Under the pieces are notes generated by a model. The model searched no databases. It was not told the origin of the DNA and was given only the letters and a program-made list of their open reading frames with translations. This document shows positions 37,375-46,120 of a DNA stretch of 64,000 nucleotides, piece by piece. Position 1 is the stretch's first letter. Each line of letters starts with the position of its first letter. The position numbers were made by a program, and so were the translations under genes. Source of the stretch: Alteromonas macleodii ATCC 27126 (lineage in GTDB: Bacteria; Pseudomonadota; Gammaproteobacteria; Enterobacterales; Alteromonadaceae); the NCBI RefSeq assembly GCF_000172635.2, contig NC_018632.1, positions 1,798,001 to 1,862,000 of the forward strand, in the 5' to 3' direction.

Positions 37375-38385
37375 TTATTTCCAGTCGCCTGTCTTTAGTG
37401 TATAGGGGGACATGTCTGTAATCTCATGGGAGTAGGGATATACACCCGAAATATGTGTTACCGAGAGTACCGAAAGAGACACAAAGCGCTCTGCACCTTC
37501 AAATGCGGTTATATTCGATTCGAGGGATTCGATACTCGCCTTTGCTTTTATAAACAGAAGGTCACCTGTTTCATTATCCCAAAAACACAGACCGACGCGT
37601 GGGTCCAGTAGGATGTTGCCCAAGGTATTAAAGAATTTATTACCGCTAAAATCAGGAAAGATTAACGAATTCCCTTCCACTTTAACAAAGCCTGCTTTGC
37701 CCCCCCTGTGAGAAACGTCTAGCCCTTCATTCGCGGCATGGCCTAAAGATTTATGTCGTGAGGCAATAAAAAACGTTTCAGCCCTTGATATTAGCGAGCG
37801 TGCGCTTGGGGTGAGCTCATTCGATGTTGAAGTAAAAAATGTAGAATCACCGGCACCTACTGTGTTTTTCATTGGGGCAGTCTGAACGGCACGTTGTTTT
37901 TTGACTGTGGTTCGTTTGTGAATGTATTGGGGGCAGTTACCGAAACTTTGATCTACCAATACCAAAAGGTTTTCATTAGTTGCGTGACTTATCGTACCGT
38001 TCAACCGATTTCTTCGCCTTGTAGCGTATTCAATGCCGACGATTCCAATTTTGCTGCCTGAAGTCACGTCGAGATTTAACGAGTGTTGCATCATATTCCA
38101 AACTTCTACTGGTAGGCTAAAGCGCAATTGGGTAGCAGAGGGACTTTCTATGAAACCTCCTTCTCCCCAAACAGGGGTGGCTACAGGGTGCCCTTTTTCG
38201 TCTACCAAGGCGAAAACAGTGAACGGACTGGATGTAAAGAACTGTCTGTGTTGTTCCGGCATAAAGCTACGGATAAAACCATTCGTCCGCTCACCGATTT
38301 CCCTGTCAATTTCCAGCTTTTTTTGCAGTGCAATTTCGCCTTGATGAAACGCTGGGTTCAAGGATGATAGCTTAGGTAGAGACAT
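37375..38385 (-). CDS. Pyridoxamine 5'-phosphate oxidase-like FMN-binding protein
   Basis: 336 residues with two split-barrel halves. EQHRQFFTSSPFTVFALVDEKGHPVATPVWG resembles the first flavin-binding half; FGNCPQYIHKR, after the first half, is a motif I associate with PNPOx-like domains often fused to ferredoxin reductases, and ETFFIASRHKSLG...DVSHRGGKAGFVKV the second half. A flavin reductase or detoxification role is possible, not shown. It is last in a three-gene minus-strand operon, 11 bases after the GST gene. Confidence 0.8.
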   Translation of the reverse strand: MSLPKLSSLNPAFHQGEIALQKKLEIDREIGERTNGFIRSFMPEQHRQFFTSSPFTVFALVDEKGHPVATPVWGEGGFIESPSATQLRFSLPVEVWNMMQHSLNLDVTSGSKIGIVGIEYATRRRNRLNGTISHATNENLLVLVDQSFGNCPQYIHKRTTVKKQRAVQTAPMKNTVGAGDSTFFTSTSNELTPSARSLISRAETFFIASRHKSLGHAANEGLDVSHRGGKAGFVKVEGNSLIFPDFSGNKFFNTLGNILLDPRVGLCFWDNETGDLLFIKAKASIESLESNITAFEGAERFVSLSVLSVTHISGVYPYSHEITDMSPYTLKTGDWK

Positions 38386-38396
38386 AACGACCTCAA

Positions 38397-39074
38397 TTAA
38401 CTATGCGGACTGGTATTGCGCGCTGGTGCGATGTCAGACGCTGGCATTGGAACAAAATTATCCAGACTCTCAACCGCATTTATCCAGGCATTGATAAGAG
38501 GAAACTTGGACAACGATATTCCTCCTTCAGGGGCATGAGCTATATACGAATACATGGCGATGTCTGCTGCGGTAACGTGTTCGCCAACCAAAAAAGCACT
38601 TACCGTGTTTCCTAGATGAGCCTCGATGTTTGCAAGTAACGTCTCGCTGGTGGCTAGTACTGTGGGCACATGAATAGTTGCTCCAAATACGTATTCTAAT
38701 CGCGCTGCGGCCGGCCCTTTAGCAAGTTCACCCGCTGAGACTGATAGCCAGCGTTGAATTAGCGCTTTTTCTTTGGCGTCCTTTCCTAGCCAATAGTCAC
38801 TGTCTGCGTATGCGTGGATCAAATAAACCAGAATGGCATTGGAGTCAGCCAACGTGATATCACCGTCTGTTATCACGGGGACTTGTTTAAACACGTTAAG
38901 TGAGCTGAAGCGATCACTCTTGTGCTCGCCTTTGGCCATGTCAGGCTCAACGGTTGTGAAAGGGATGGCATTCAGTGTCATAAATAATGAAACTTTGTGA
39001 CAGTGGCCAGATTTAGGGTTTTGAATCAAAACAATAGGGCTTTTTGGCAATGTATTGCTTGTTGGATTTGTCAT
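38397..39074 (-). CDS. Glutathione S-transferase family protein, C-terminus from a repeat end
   Basis: 225 residues. Thioredoxin-like N-domain (SPIVLIQNPKSGHCHKVSLFMTLNAIPF... QVPVITDGDITLADSNAILVYL, with the SNAI glutathione-binding motif) and an all-helical C-domain (LVGEHVTAADIAMYSYIAHAPEGGI, the N-capping-box region). The likely substrate class is unknown. The last residues NTSPHS and the stop codon fall in a lone end of the palindromic repeat (38401-38416), so the original C-terminus may have been replaced. Second gene of the operon. Confidence 0.88.
   Translation of the reverse strand: MTNPTSNTLPKSPIVLIQNPKSGHCHKVSLFMTLNAIPFTTVEPDMAKGEHKSDRFSSLNVFKQVPVITDGDITLADSNAILVYLIHAYADSDYWLGKDAKEKALIQRWLSVSAGELAKGPAAARLEYVFGATIHVPTVLATSETLLANIEAHLGNTVSAFLVGEHVTAADIAMYSYIAHAPEGGISLSKFPLINAWINAVESLDNFVPMPASDIAPARNTSPHS
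38401..38416. repeat. Lone end of the palindromic repeat element, copy C
   Basis: CTATGCGGACTGGTAT matches the right end of copy B (CTATGCGGATTGGTAT) in 15 of 16 bases. No partner arm is seen within 200 bp. It overlaps the end of the GST gene. Confidence 0.65.
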
Positions 39075-39126
39075 AAATTCATCCTCTCAATAGAAATGGT
39101 TAGTTGGGTGTTATTATCAACATTGT

Positions 39127-39588
39127 TTACAGCTCAAGCTCGGACAGCGTGGGAAAATCGTCAGGGCGTCGTTCGCCATCCCACGTGAACTTTCGGTCAC
39201 TTTCTGAAATAGGATGTTCGTTGATACTGGCAATACGTTTTTCCATTAAGCCATCAAGGTTGAACTGCCAATTTTCATTACCGTAAGCTCTATACCATTG
39301 ACCAGAATCGTCCTTGTACTCGTATGCAAAGCGCACTGCTATGCGGTTTGCGTTGAATGCCCATAGCTCTTTTACTAATTTATAGTTGAGCTCTTTGTTC
39401 CACTTTCTCGTCAAAAAACTCACTATTTGAGCACGTCCTTCAAAAAATTCTGCTCGGTTGCGCCAACGGCAGTCAAAGGTATAAGCACCTGCAACTTTTA
39501 CCGCATCTTTGGTGTTCCATGCGTCTTCAGCAAGGCGCACTTTTTGCGCTGCGGTTTCAGGTGAAAAGGGGGGAAGTGGTGGTCTCAT
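39127..39588 (-). CDS. SnoaL-like / DUF1348 protein
   Basis: 153 residues matching the DUF1348 branch of the NTF2-like fold: [74 protein letters not shown]. Family members are small soluble proteins without a proven reaction. First gene of an operon with the GST (52 bp downstream) and the FMN protein; divergent from a LysR gene. Together they look like an electrophile or stress response set, which is inference from composition. Confidence 0.85.
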   Translation of the reverse strand: MRPPLPPFSPETAAQKVRLAEDAWNTKDAVKVAGAYTFDCRWRNRAEFFEGRAQIVSFLTRKWNKELNYKLVKELWAFNANRIAVRFAYEYKDDSGQWYRAYGNENWQFNLDGLMEKRIASINEHPISESDRKFTWDGERRPDDFPTLSELEL

Positions 39589-39702
39589 AAATAACTCCTG
39601 TAGGCATTGGGCTGTAGTGTAAAAACGTTAACCTGAACGAAAACGTGTAAAAGCTGATAGCGATATTAGAACTTTCCTTTTATTTAATAATTAGCTATTT
39701 TT

Positions 39703-39729
39703 GAAATTTATAATTTCATTGAGTGAAAT
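39703..39729. promoter_or_regulatory. Two overlapping palindromes before the second LysR gene
   Basis: GAAATT-TAT-AATTTC (39703-39717) and ATTTCA-TTGAG-TGAAAT (39713-39729). The second contains a T-N11-A LysR box (TTCATTGAGTGAA). They lie within 30 bp of the start codon and between the divergent operon and its LysR gene, as expected for autoregulation. Confidence 0.6.
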
Positions 39730-39732
39730 AAT

Positions 39733-40641
39733 ATGGACAAGCTTTTGTGCATGAGAGTGTTTGCAGAGGCTGCTAAGTCGGGAAGCTTTGTAGGAGCTGC
39801 AGACGCGATGTCGATGTCAGCGCCTGCGGTTACTCGGTGTATTGCACATTTAGAGGCACAGTTAAATACTCGACTTTTTCATCGCACAACGCGGCAAGTG
39901 AAGTTGAGTGAGGTTGGTGAACATTACCTTATTCATGTTTCACGTATACTGGCAGATATTGAGCAAAGTGAAGCTGCTGTGTCTGGCATTGACTTGGTGC
40001 CCAGAGGTGAGCTTAACATCACGGCACCAATTTTGTTCGGCGAACGTTATGTAACGCCAATAATATCCCAATTTCTTAAGGACTATCCCGACATTAGGGT
40101 TAACGGGCATTTTCACGACGATGTGGTGAATCTAATTGATAGCAATATGGATGTAGCAATACGTATAGGTAACCCGAAAGACTCTTCGCTTTACGGTGTT
40201 ACGGTAGGATACGTACGGCGTGTAACCTGTGCGGCGCCTAGCTACTTGGCGAGTAGCCCGGCCATAAAAAAGCCAGAAGATTTAAAACGGCATAGTGTGC
40301 TTTATCCGAAGCGCTTTAACGAGCCAGCGGTATGGACGTATCACAAAAACGGCAGACCTATTGCCATTAAGCTCACACCTCGTTTTCAATCCAACCAAAA
40401 CAGAGCGGCTATTAACGCCGCCATTGCAGGCGTTGGGGTTGTTCGGTTGATGTCCTATCAGGTTGCAGAAGCACTTAGAAGTGGTGATTTGGTAAGTTTG
40501 TTAGAAGATGTGGAAGACAAAAAGTTGCCTATACAGGTGGTAAGTGTTGAAGGGCGTAAGAACCTTACTAAGGTTAAAATGTTCATTGACTATGTCAAGG
40601 CAGGGTTGGCGAACAACGAGTATCTTAACCCTAGAGCCTGA
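39733..40641 (+). CDS. LysR-family transcriptional regulator
   Basis: 302 residues; helix-turn-helix MRVFAEAAKSGSFVGAADAMSMSAPAVTRCIAHLEAQLNTRLFHRTTRQVKLSE belongs to the large group of LysR proteins with a single-letter RTTR motif; effector domain from RGELNITAPILFGERYV onward. It is divergent from the DUF1348-GST-FMN protein operon across 144 bp, so it probably controls it. Inducer unknown. Confidence 0.9.
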   Translation: MDKLLCMRVFAEAAKSGSFVGAADAMSMSAPAVTRCIAHLEAQLNTRLFHRTTRQVKLSEVGEHYLIHVSRILADIEQSEAAVSGIDLVPRGELNITAPILFGERYVTPIISQFLKDYPDIRVNGHFHDDVVNLIDSNMDVAIRIGNPKDSSLYGVTVGYVRRVTCAAPSYLASSPAIKKPEDLKRHSVLYPKRFNEPAVWTYHKNGRPIAIKLTPRFQSNQNRAAINAAIAGVGVVRLMSYQVAEALRSGDLVSLLEDVEDKKLPIQVVSVEGRKNLTKVKMFIDYVKAGLANNEYLNPRA

Positions 40642-40745
40642 ATAATCCAGAGTATCTTGACCTACGCGTGTGGTGCTCAGACTGTAGCATAAGTTGTGAG
40701 TAAAATGGGTTGCGTTACACTAAACCAATCGTTATCGTCGCAGAG

Positions 40746-40801
40746 ATTTTAAAGTTAGCATTTTAAAATTGGCATCTTAAAATTTGTATTTTGACATCTA
40801 T
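40746..40801. repeat. 14-bp degenerate tandem repeat before elaA
   Basis: Units ATTTTAAAGTTAGC, ATTTTAAAATTGGC, ATCTTAAAATTTGT and a partial ATTTTGACATCTAT run back to back. AT-rich; it ends 63 bp before the acetyltransferase start and may be part of its promoter or a simple slippage product. Confidence 0.5.
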
Positions 40802-40864
40802 AACTTTAACAGGATCTGTTAAAGGCGCTACTCAAACGTTAATAATAAAAATCATCGAGGCAAC

Positions 40865-41329
40865 ATGGTTTCCTGGCAATCACTTACATTTAATGAACTG
40901 ACTAATCATCAACTCTTCGACTTGCTCAAGCTGCGTGTCGATGTTTTTGTCGTTGAGCAAAACTGTGCCTATCCGGAGCTTGACGAAAAAGACCGCCATC
41001 CAAAAACTCATCATTTAATGGGGTTTCAAGATAACAAATTGGTAGCGTGTGCACGATTACTTGGCGAAGGGGTTAGTTATCCATCGGTGAGTATCGGTCG
41101 AGTAGCTACCAGCGAAGCTTTCAGAGGTAAAGGGGCGGGCAGAGCACTTATGCGTGAAGCCATTGATCATTGTGAGGCGTTATGGCCAGGCTGTGATATT
41201 GAAATTGGCGCGCAAGAGTATTTAAAACGGTTTTATGAAGGTTTTGGGTTTGAAGCCACCTCGACTATGTACTTGGAAGACGATATTCCTCACATCGATA
41301 TGAAAAGAGCAGGCACGGCAACAGAGTAG
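40865..41329 (+). CDS. elaA: ElaA-type GNAT acetyltransferase
   Basis: 154 residues, cytosolic N-acetyltransferase fold. The start WQSLTFNELTNHQLFDLLKLRVDVFVVEQNCAYPELDEKD is the ElaA hallmark. Acetyl-CoA loop near residues 80-95 (VATSEAFRGKGAGRALM) matches R-x-x-G-x-G/A. IEIGAQEYLKRFYEGFGF completes the family pattern. Start ATG after ATCGAGGCAAC. Substrate unknown. Alone between LysR and the convergent dehalogenase-like gene. Confidence 0.9.
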   Translation: MVSWQSLTFNELTNHQLFDLLKLRVDVFVVEQNCAYPELDEKDRHPKTHHLMGFQDNKLVACARLLGEGVSYPSVSIGRVATSEAFRGKGAGRALMREAIDHCEALWPGCDIEIGAQEYLKRFYEGFGFEATSTMYLEDDIPHIDMKRAGTATE

Positions 41330-41462
41330 CTCAGTGCCTAGCTCGAAATATTGGTTTGCATGACCTTTTATGGCCCAGGCGTTTAACCTAATAATTATGT
41401 TTACCCGTGCCAACCTTTAAGCTGTGCTTTTATGTGCACCTAGATACCATCAACCCTAACGC

Positions 41463-42290
41463 TTATTTGGCATCGGGTAATTGGGAAACTAATTCATCTA
41501 GTCCGCTTACCACCGTGTCAGGCGCTATTGCTAACGGGTAAAGTACCTTACCGGGGCGTGCAATGAACGCGGCTTGCCAGCCTGCCTGTTTAGCACCAGC
41601 AATATCCCAACCGTGTGCCGCCACTAACATAGCGTCTTCTGCTGCTATACCCATTTTTTCAATAGCCCACTCATACGTGCGAGTATCGGGCTTATATAAG
41701 TTAATGTCTTCAACACTTAGTCGCTCGTCGAAATAAGACAAAAGATCAGCATTCTTAAATTGGGTATATACGCCTTGATTAGACGAGTTGGTAAGGCTTA
41801 CTAGTTTATAACCCTTGTTTTTAAGTGCCTGTAAGCCATCGCGCACGTCAGGATGGGGTGGTAGGCTTCGCAAAGGCGTGACAATTGCCGTTTTCGCTTG
41901 CGCTTTGGTCAATTCAATACCTTCAATTTCAGCCACCATCAGCAAGGAGGCAACGCCAATTTCTCCAAAGGTATGAAAGCGGCCAGTCGTTGAATCAACC
42001 AGTGAATGATGCAGCATAGTAGAGAACCACAGTGGCAACAAATCATCTCGACCGCCCAAGGCTTCGCCTACCGAGCTGCGCATGGCGGTGAGGTCAAGCA
42101 AGGTCTCATTAACATCGAAAAAGATAACCTTTGGTGCTCGCAATTCCCGTGCAGACATTGCTGTATTCTTATCAGGCTGCGCGGCACCCCTGGTGTCTGT
42201 CTGAGCGAAGACTGGTGATGACAATAGACTAATGCCTACAGCGGTTGCGCAACATAGCCTTGAGAGTAATGAAGAAAGTGAGCGAGCCAT
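41463..42290 (-). CDS. Exported haloacid dehalogenase-like protein (type II)
   Basis: 275 residues. The body is a type II haloacid dehalogenase-like HAD protein: nucleophile Asp in VIFFDVNETLLDLTAMR near residue 59, SLTNSSN (motif II) near 165, Lys in NLYKPDTRTYEWA near 200 and the acidic motif III replaced by MLVAAHGWDIAGAKQAGW, as in 2-haloacid dehalogenases. The N-terminus is a clear Sec signal peptide ending SSPVFA-QT. An inner Met (MSARELRAPKV) would give a cytoplasmic form. Most relatives are cytoplasmic. A TetR-type palindrome lies directly upstream; no dehalogenation activity can be claimed. Confidence 0.85.
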   Translation of the reverse strand: MARSLSSLLSRLCCATAVGISLLSSPVFAQTDTRGAAQPDKNTAMSARELRAPKVIFFDVNETLLDLTAMRSSVGEALGGRDDLLPLWFSTMLHHSLVDSTTGRFHTFGEIGVASLLMVAEIEGIELTKAQAKTAIVTPLRSLPPHPDVRDGLQALKNKGYKLVSLTNSSNQGVYTQFKNADLLSYFDERLSVEDINLYKPDTRTYEWAIEKMGIAAEDAMLVAAHGWDIAGAKQAGWQAAFIARPGKVLYPLAIAPDTVVSGLDELVSQLPDAK

Positions 42291-42305
42291 AATTATCCTT
42301 TATAA

Positions 42306-42327
42306 AATTTGAACGAGTGTTCAAATT
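42306..42327. promoter_or_regulatory. TetR-type palindromic operator before the dehalogenase-like gene
   Basis: AATTTGAAC (42306-42314), GAGT, GTTCAAATT (42319-42327): perfect 9-bp arms. It starts 15 bp upstream of the gene. No TetR gene is nearby. Confidence 0.65.
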
Positions 42328-42371
42328 AGGCGGGATAACACATGAATGCAATAGCTAATGAGACGAAACGA

Positions 42372-43049
42372 CTATTTTCTGGTGGTCAACCGATAGCCGT
42401 TGCCTCTCAGAGTTTCAATAAATATGGCATCACTGCTGTGAAGCTTTTGTCGCAGCCTACTGATATACACATCAACAACATTAGTTAGCGGATCGCTGTG
42501 ACTTCGCCATACTCGACTTAATATGCGTTCTCGAGACAGCACTTTTTCAGCATTTTCTGCGAAGTAGTAGAGCATGTCGTATTCTAGTTTGGTGAGTGAA
42601 ATCTCTTCCCCAGACAATGTCGCAATACGTGACTCGTCATCGATGTTTAACGGTCCGATGGTGAGGCCTAATTGGGTAACCGGTGTATTCGTCACTCTTC
42701 GGCTTAAGGCCGTTATGCGCGCAAGTAGTTCGTCAAAGTCAAATGGCTTGCACAAATAGTCATCCGCGCCTTGTTTTAAACCATTCACGCGCTCGCGTAC
42801 TTCGTCCACCGCGGTTAGCAACAAAACCATAGGGGCATGGGGAAGCGACTTGATTGCGGGCAGCAGCTCTACGCTATCTTCATCACCAAACATGCGATCA
42901 AGTACAATAATAGCAGGGGCTTCATGGCGAATGCGCGTGACTAAGTTGTGTAATGCCGACTCTTCGATGCACTCAAAACCTTCAGCGCTTAAGCCTCGTG
43001 ATAGAAAGCGTAGCAAGGGGGCTTCGTCATCAGCAATAAGAATTTTCAT
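42372..43049 (-). CDS. OmpR-family response regulator
   Basis: 225 residues. Receiver domain with acidic pocket (LIADDEAP), phosphoacceptor Asp about residue 51 in IIVLDRMFGDED, Thr in LLTAVD and Lys in LCKPFDFDELLAR. A winged-helix DNA-binding domain follows (GEEISLTKLEYDMLYYFAENAEKVLSRERILSRVW...VVDVYISRLRQKL...IETLRGNGYRL). Encoded 44 bp downstream of its histidine kinase. Target genes unknown; the next gene downstream is the exported dehalogenase-like gene, 81 bp away. Confidence 0.95.
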   Translation of the reverse strand: MKILIADDEAPLLRFLSRGLSAEGFECIEESALHNLVTRIRHEAPAIIVLDRMFGDEDSVELLPAIKSLPHAPMVLLLTAVDEVRERVNGLKQGADDYLCKPFDFDELLARITALSRRVTNTPVTQLGLTIGPLNIDDESRIATLSGEEISLTKLEYDMLYYFAENAEKVLSRERILSRVWRSHSDPLTNVVDVYISRLRQKLHSSDAIFIETLRGNGYRLTTRK

Positions 43050-43093
43050 TGTTGTTATGATCCTAGTCGTTCGAAGTTACTTAACGGTTGTTA

Positions 43094-44665
43094 TTAATCT
43101 AAGGACGTCGCGTGGTCTTGTAAAACTGGCAGCGTCAACGTGAACTGCGAGCCTTTACCTAATGTGGAATGCGCACTCAATGTACCGTGGTGGGCTTCTG
43201 CTATCGCTTTAGCGATAGACAAACCTAGCCCCATTCCATTGCCTTTGCGCTTTAGCCTAACGAAGCGTTCAAAAACGTGCTGCAAATCACTTGAAGAAAT
43301 GCCTTCACCGCTATCAATGACCGATACATTAATATTCGGGCCTTCGCTCTCAACGCGCAGCACAATGGGCGTATCGGGATAAGAATAGTTGTGCGCGTTT
43401 TCGATAAGGATGGTCAGTACCTGCGCAATTCTGTCTTTGTCGATGAGCACTTGGACCTCATTATTGGCAAGCCATTTAAGATCTAAGTCTCTTGGCTTTG
43501 TGAGCTTTTGCCATAACGCCATATTTTGTGTAAGCAGGTTATGTAAGTCAGATTTAACCAGATCTACAGTAAATTCGTGCATCTCGGCACGCGCTAGCAG
43601 CAGCAAATCATCAACCAACTTACTTAAGTTCACGGCTTGCTCAAGTATGGTTTCCAGCGTTTCTTTATAAATCTCGTTGCTAGCCGCAGCCTGCCTAAGG
43701 GTTACCTGCGCTTCGCCACGAATAATGGTTAACGGCGTGCGCAATTCGTGACTTACATCAGCCATAAATTGTCGGCGCTTTGCGTCCAGCTGAGTGAGTT
43801 TATTGTTGGCTTCTTTTAAAGCCCGGGTTCGGCTCTCCACTTCAAACTCTAAGTGCTTACGATGGGCATCAGCCTGGTCTTCGTGTTCTTGTAGTCGCGC
43901 TATCATCGAATTTAGTGCTTTGACCAAGTCAGTAAATTCGCTATCCAGGGTTTCAGGCAATCGATAGTGGTAGTTTCCCGAGGCAATGGCATCGGTACCC
44001 GTGCGAATAACTGTAAGCGGCTGATACAGGGCATTGAATAGCCAATAACAACCCAGCAGAATGAAAGGACAGGTGATAAGGCCTAAACTGATAGTAAACC
44101 ACACAATGCTGCTGTTTAGCGTTTCAATGCTAGCGTTAATGCGCGATACAACGCCTGTTTGGCGGTTTACTGCAGAGTTGATGGCCTCCCTAAACTGGTT
44201 GTCGATAGTTACTTCTAGTAATGTTTGAAGGCGCTGCTGTTGATTAAGTGGAGTACTGTCGTTACTTAGTGCAATAGCTCTAAACTCTTCCACAATGCCT
44301 TGAATCAGCGCTTCAAGTTCATCGGTATCTTCAACACTTCCTAATGTTGCCTCAAGCCCTAGTGCTTCGCGTTGGGCAAGTTCCAGAGATTTTATACGGT
44401 TCAACGAGTTTTCTATTTGTTGTTGTTTGTTTCTCACTTTCGCTTGGTTCGCATTCTTGCCAAAAATAAGCTCATCGGTTAGCTGTTTGAAAAGCCTGTA
44501 GGAAATACTTGATAACTGCTGGTGCTCTGACAGCAGGGATTGAGCGAGTTGAGCTTGCGCTAAGTTAGTGCGCGTTAAATGCGCAGATACGGCTGCACTG
44601 GCTAAAGCAATCAACAGAATAAAAGTGGAAAGTAGCCCAAAAAGGTAGAGTTTACGTTTGTACAT
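43094..44665 (-). CDS. Sensor histidine kinase with HAMP domain
   Basis: 523 residues, inner membrane. Two membrane segments (LFGLLSTFILLIALASAAVS near 9-28 and WFTISLGLITCPFILLGCYWL near 188-208) flank a helical periplasmic sensor of about 160 residues. HAMP follows, then a coiled coil, H box with phosphorylated His near residue 306 (FMADVSHELRTPLTIIRGEA), and the ATPase domain: N box LIENAHNYSYPDTP, VIDSGEGIS, and GLGLSIAKAIAEAHHG. First gene of the pair with the response regulator. Signal unknown. Confidence 0.95.
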   Translation of the reverse strand: MYKRKLYLFGLLSTFILLIALASAAVSAHLTRTNLAQAQLAQSLLSEHQQLSSISYRLFKQLTDELIFGKNANQAKVRNKQQQIENSLNRIKSLELAQREALGLEATLGSVEDTDELEALIQGIVEEFRAIALSNDSTPLNQQQRLQTLLEVTIDNQFREAINSAVNRQTGVVSRINASIETLNSSIVWFTISLGLITCPFILLGCYWLFNALYQPLTVIRTGTDAIASGNYHYRLPETLDSEFTDLVKALNSMIARLQEHEDQADAHRKHLEFEVESRTRALKEANNKLTQLDAKRRQFMADVSHELRTPLTIIRGEAQVTLRQAAASNEIYKETLETILEQAVNLSKLVDDLLLLARAEMHEFTVDLVKSDLHNLLTQNMALWQKLTKPRDLDLKWLANNEVQVLIDKDRIAQVLTILIENAHNYSYPDTPIVLRVESEGPNINVSVIDSGEGISSSDLQHVFERFVRLKRKGNGMGLGLSIAKAIAEAHHGTLSAHSTLGKGSQFTLTLPVLQDHATSLD

Positions 44666-44871
44666 TGGCAGCAGCGTTATGATTATTTGTCACTATATAC
44701 GCTAAACGTAATTTAATGGTGCAGTTTCACGGCAATAAAATAGTAAGTCTGAGCAGATGGGCTACCAGCGACATGTCGTCTGAATTGGTGTAAAAATAGA
44801 ACGTAAAAAAGGGCGAGAGAGAGAAAAAAGTACGTTCATAAAAGTCGTGATCACTATGAAAACGTAATCGT

Positions 44872-46014
44872 TTAAGCCGTGCGCTCAAGAATAGACAAGG
44901 CAATATCTGTTTGATATTGGAGCTCTTCATCTATTTTCCAGTGTTTGGGGCTCCAACCCGCTAAGAACCGATAAAAGTCAGCGCAGGCGAAGGGGTACAG
45001 GTACTTCCATTCAGCAATGATAAGCGCAATATCAGCACGCTTGAAACAAGCCGAGCTATCATTGTTAGCCAATCGAGTGTGTAGCGCATCTTCGAGCGCT
45101 TGAAAGTAGGTATTGAGCAGTGCATCACGATGCTTCATGTGGGTTTGGGTTGATAGTGCACTGCCCAAAAAATACGCCACGTCCTTTATGCCTGCGCCAT
45201 AACCCACGTACTGAAAGTCGACAGCTGCACAGTCAGAAAAATCTTCGGTAAAACAAAAGTTAGCCACTTTAGCATCACCGTGCACCAAAGTGTGATAGTG
45301 AGCGTTGCCTAACGTGGTAGATATATCGACAGCATGTTGCTTTAGTAATCCATCCGACATGGCGTTGAACTCATCTTCACGGGTTGCCAAGTGCCAATAA
45401 GTGCCTTCAGGCCATAATTGTAAACTTTGGCTATCAAATTCATCTCTTACATTGACAAAGCGTGCATGAAAGTTGGCAAGCCATTTTAGAACAGTGATGC
45501 ATTGCTCAGCGGTAAGTGAAGAGGCCGTGCGAGAATAGCCGCTGTGTGCTAAGTCTTCCATAACAAGAAGGGAGGCTTCGCCCTGTTGGCTGTGCCCTAA
45601 GTATTTAGCTGTACGGCACGACGCATCAGTTTGGACTTGAACGTCGTTATAAAAACAGTTCTCTACCTTAAAAGATTGGCACTTACGGTTGTGGCTAGCT
45701 TCACCATTCCAGCCTTTAGGGTGTGAGAGCCTGTGTGGCGGAGTGGCGCATTTCACGACTACTTTTAGCGCTGCTTCGTCTCCACTTTGTTGCGCGCCAA
45801 GTGGGTTTTGTTGAGCTTGGTGATACTGGCTTTCTTGGAAAGGGCTTCTCTCGTCCTGGTTCTTTGAAAAAGTATTATTAGGATAGCCCAAAGTGGCACG
45901 AAAGCACGCTCCGTAGCCACTCCAAAGAGGTTGAATCATTTGTGTGTCTAATACTTGCGCGTTACATACTTGGCTTAACCAATCTATATACTGCTGGTTT
46001 ACCGTATCTGACAT
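44872..46014 (-). CDS. Aminoglycoside/choline-kinase-like phosphotransferase (EcKinase-like)
   Basis: 380 residues. Kinase motifs: TLVHGDAKVANFCF near residue 240 (catalytic HGD and N), VDFQYVGYGAGIKDVAYFLGSAL (metal-binding DFQ, as in ecdysteroid-kinase-like CHK proteins) and an N-lobe Lys in ALKVVVK. LVMEDLAHSGY is the hinge. A polar, low-complexity stretch (SKNQDERSPFQESQYHQAQQ and NPLGAQQSGDEA, about residues 50-80) interrupts the N-lobe where relatives are shorter. Small-molecule phosphorylation is expected; substrate unknown. Start 46014 is downstream of the rne terminator. Confidence 0.85.
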   Translation of the reverse strand: MSDTVNQQYIDWLSQVCNAQVLDTQMIQPLWSGYGACFRATLGYPNNTFSKNQDERSPFQESQYHQAQQNPLGAQQSGDEAALKVVVKCATPPHRLSHPKGWNGEASHNRKCQSFKVENCFYNDVQVQTDASCRTAKYLGHSQQGEASLLVMEDLAHSGYSRTASSLTAEQCITVLKWLANFHARFVNVRDEFDSQSLQLWPEGTYWHLATREDEFNAMSDGLLKQHAVDISTTLGNAHYHTLVHGDAKVANFCFTEDFSDCAAVDFQYVGYGAGIKDVAYFLGSALSTQTHMKHRDALLNTYFQALEDALHTRLANNDSSACFKRADIALIIAEWKYLYPFACADFYRFLAGWSPKHWKIDEELQYQTDIALSILERTA

Positions 46015-46058
46015 TTTATTCTCAACTCGGACTCGATGTTAAACGTACACTAACAAAC

Positions 46059-46084
46059 AAAAAAGCCGCTCGAAAGCGGCTTTT
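46059..46084 (-). terminator. rne terminator
   Basis: AAAAGCCGCT (46061-46070), loop CGAA, AGCGGCTTTT (46075-46084). On the minus strand the stem is followed by a T-rich run, TTTTTTGTTTG. Lies between rne and the phosphotransferase gene. Confidence 0.85.
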
Positions 46085-46120
46085 ACGTCAATTAGCTAGT
46101 AGCGCACTAGCGACTGAAAA

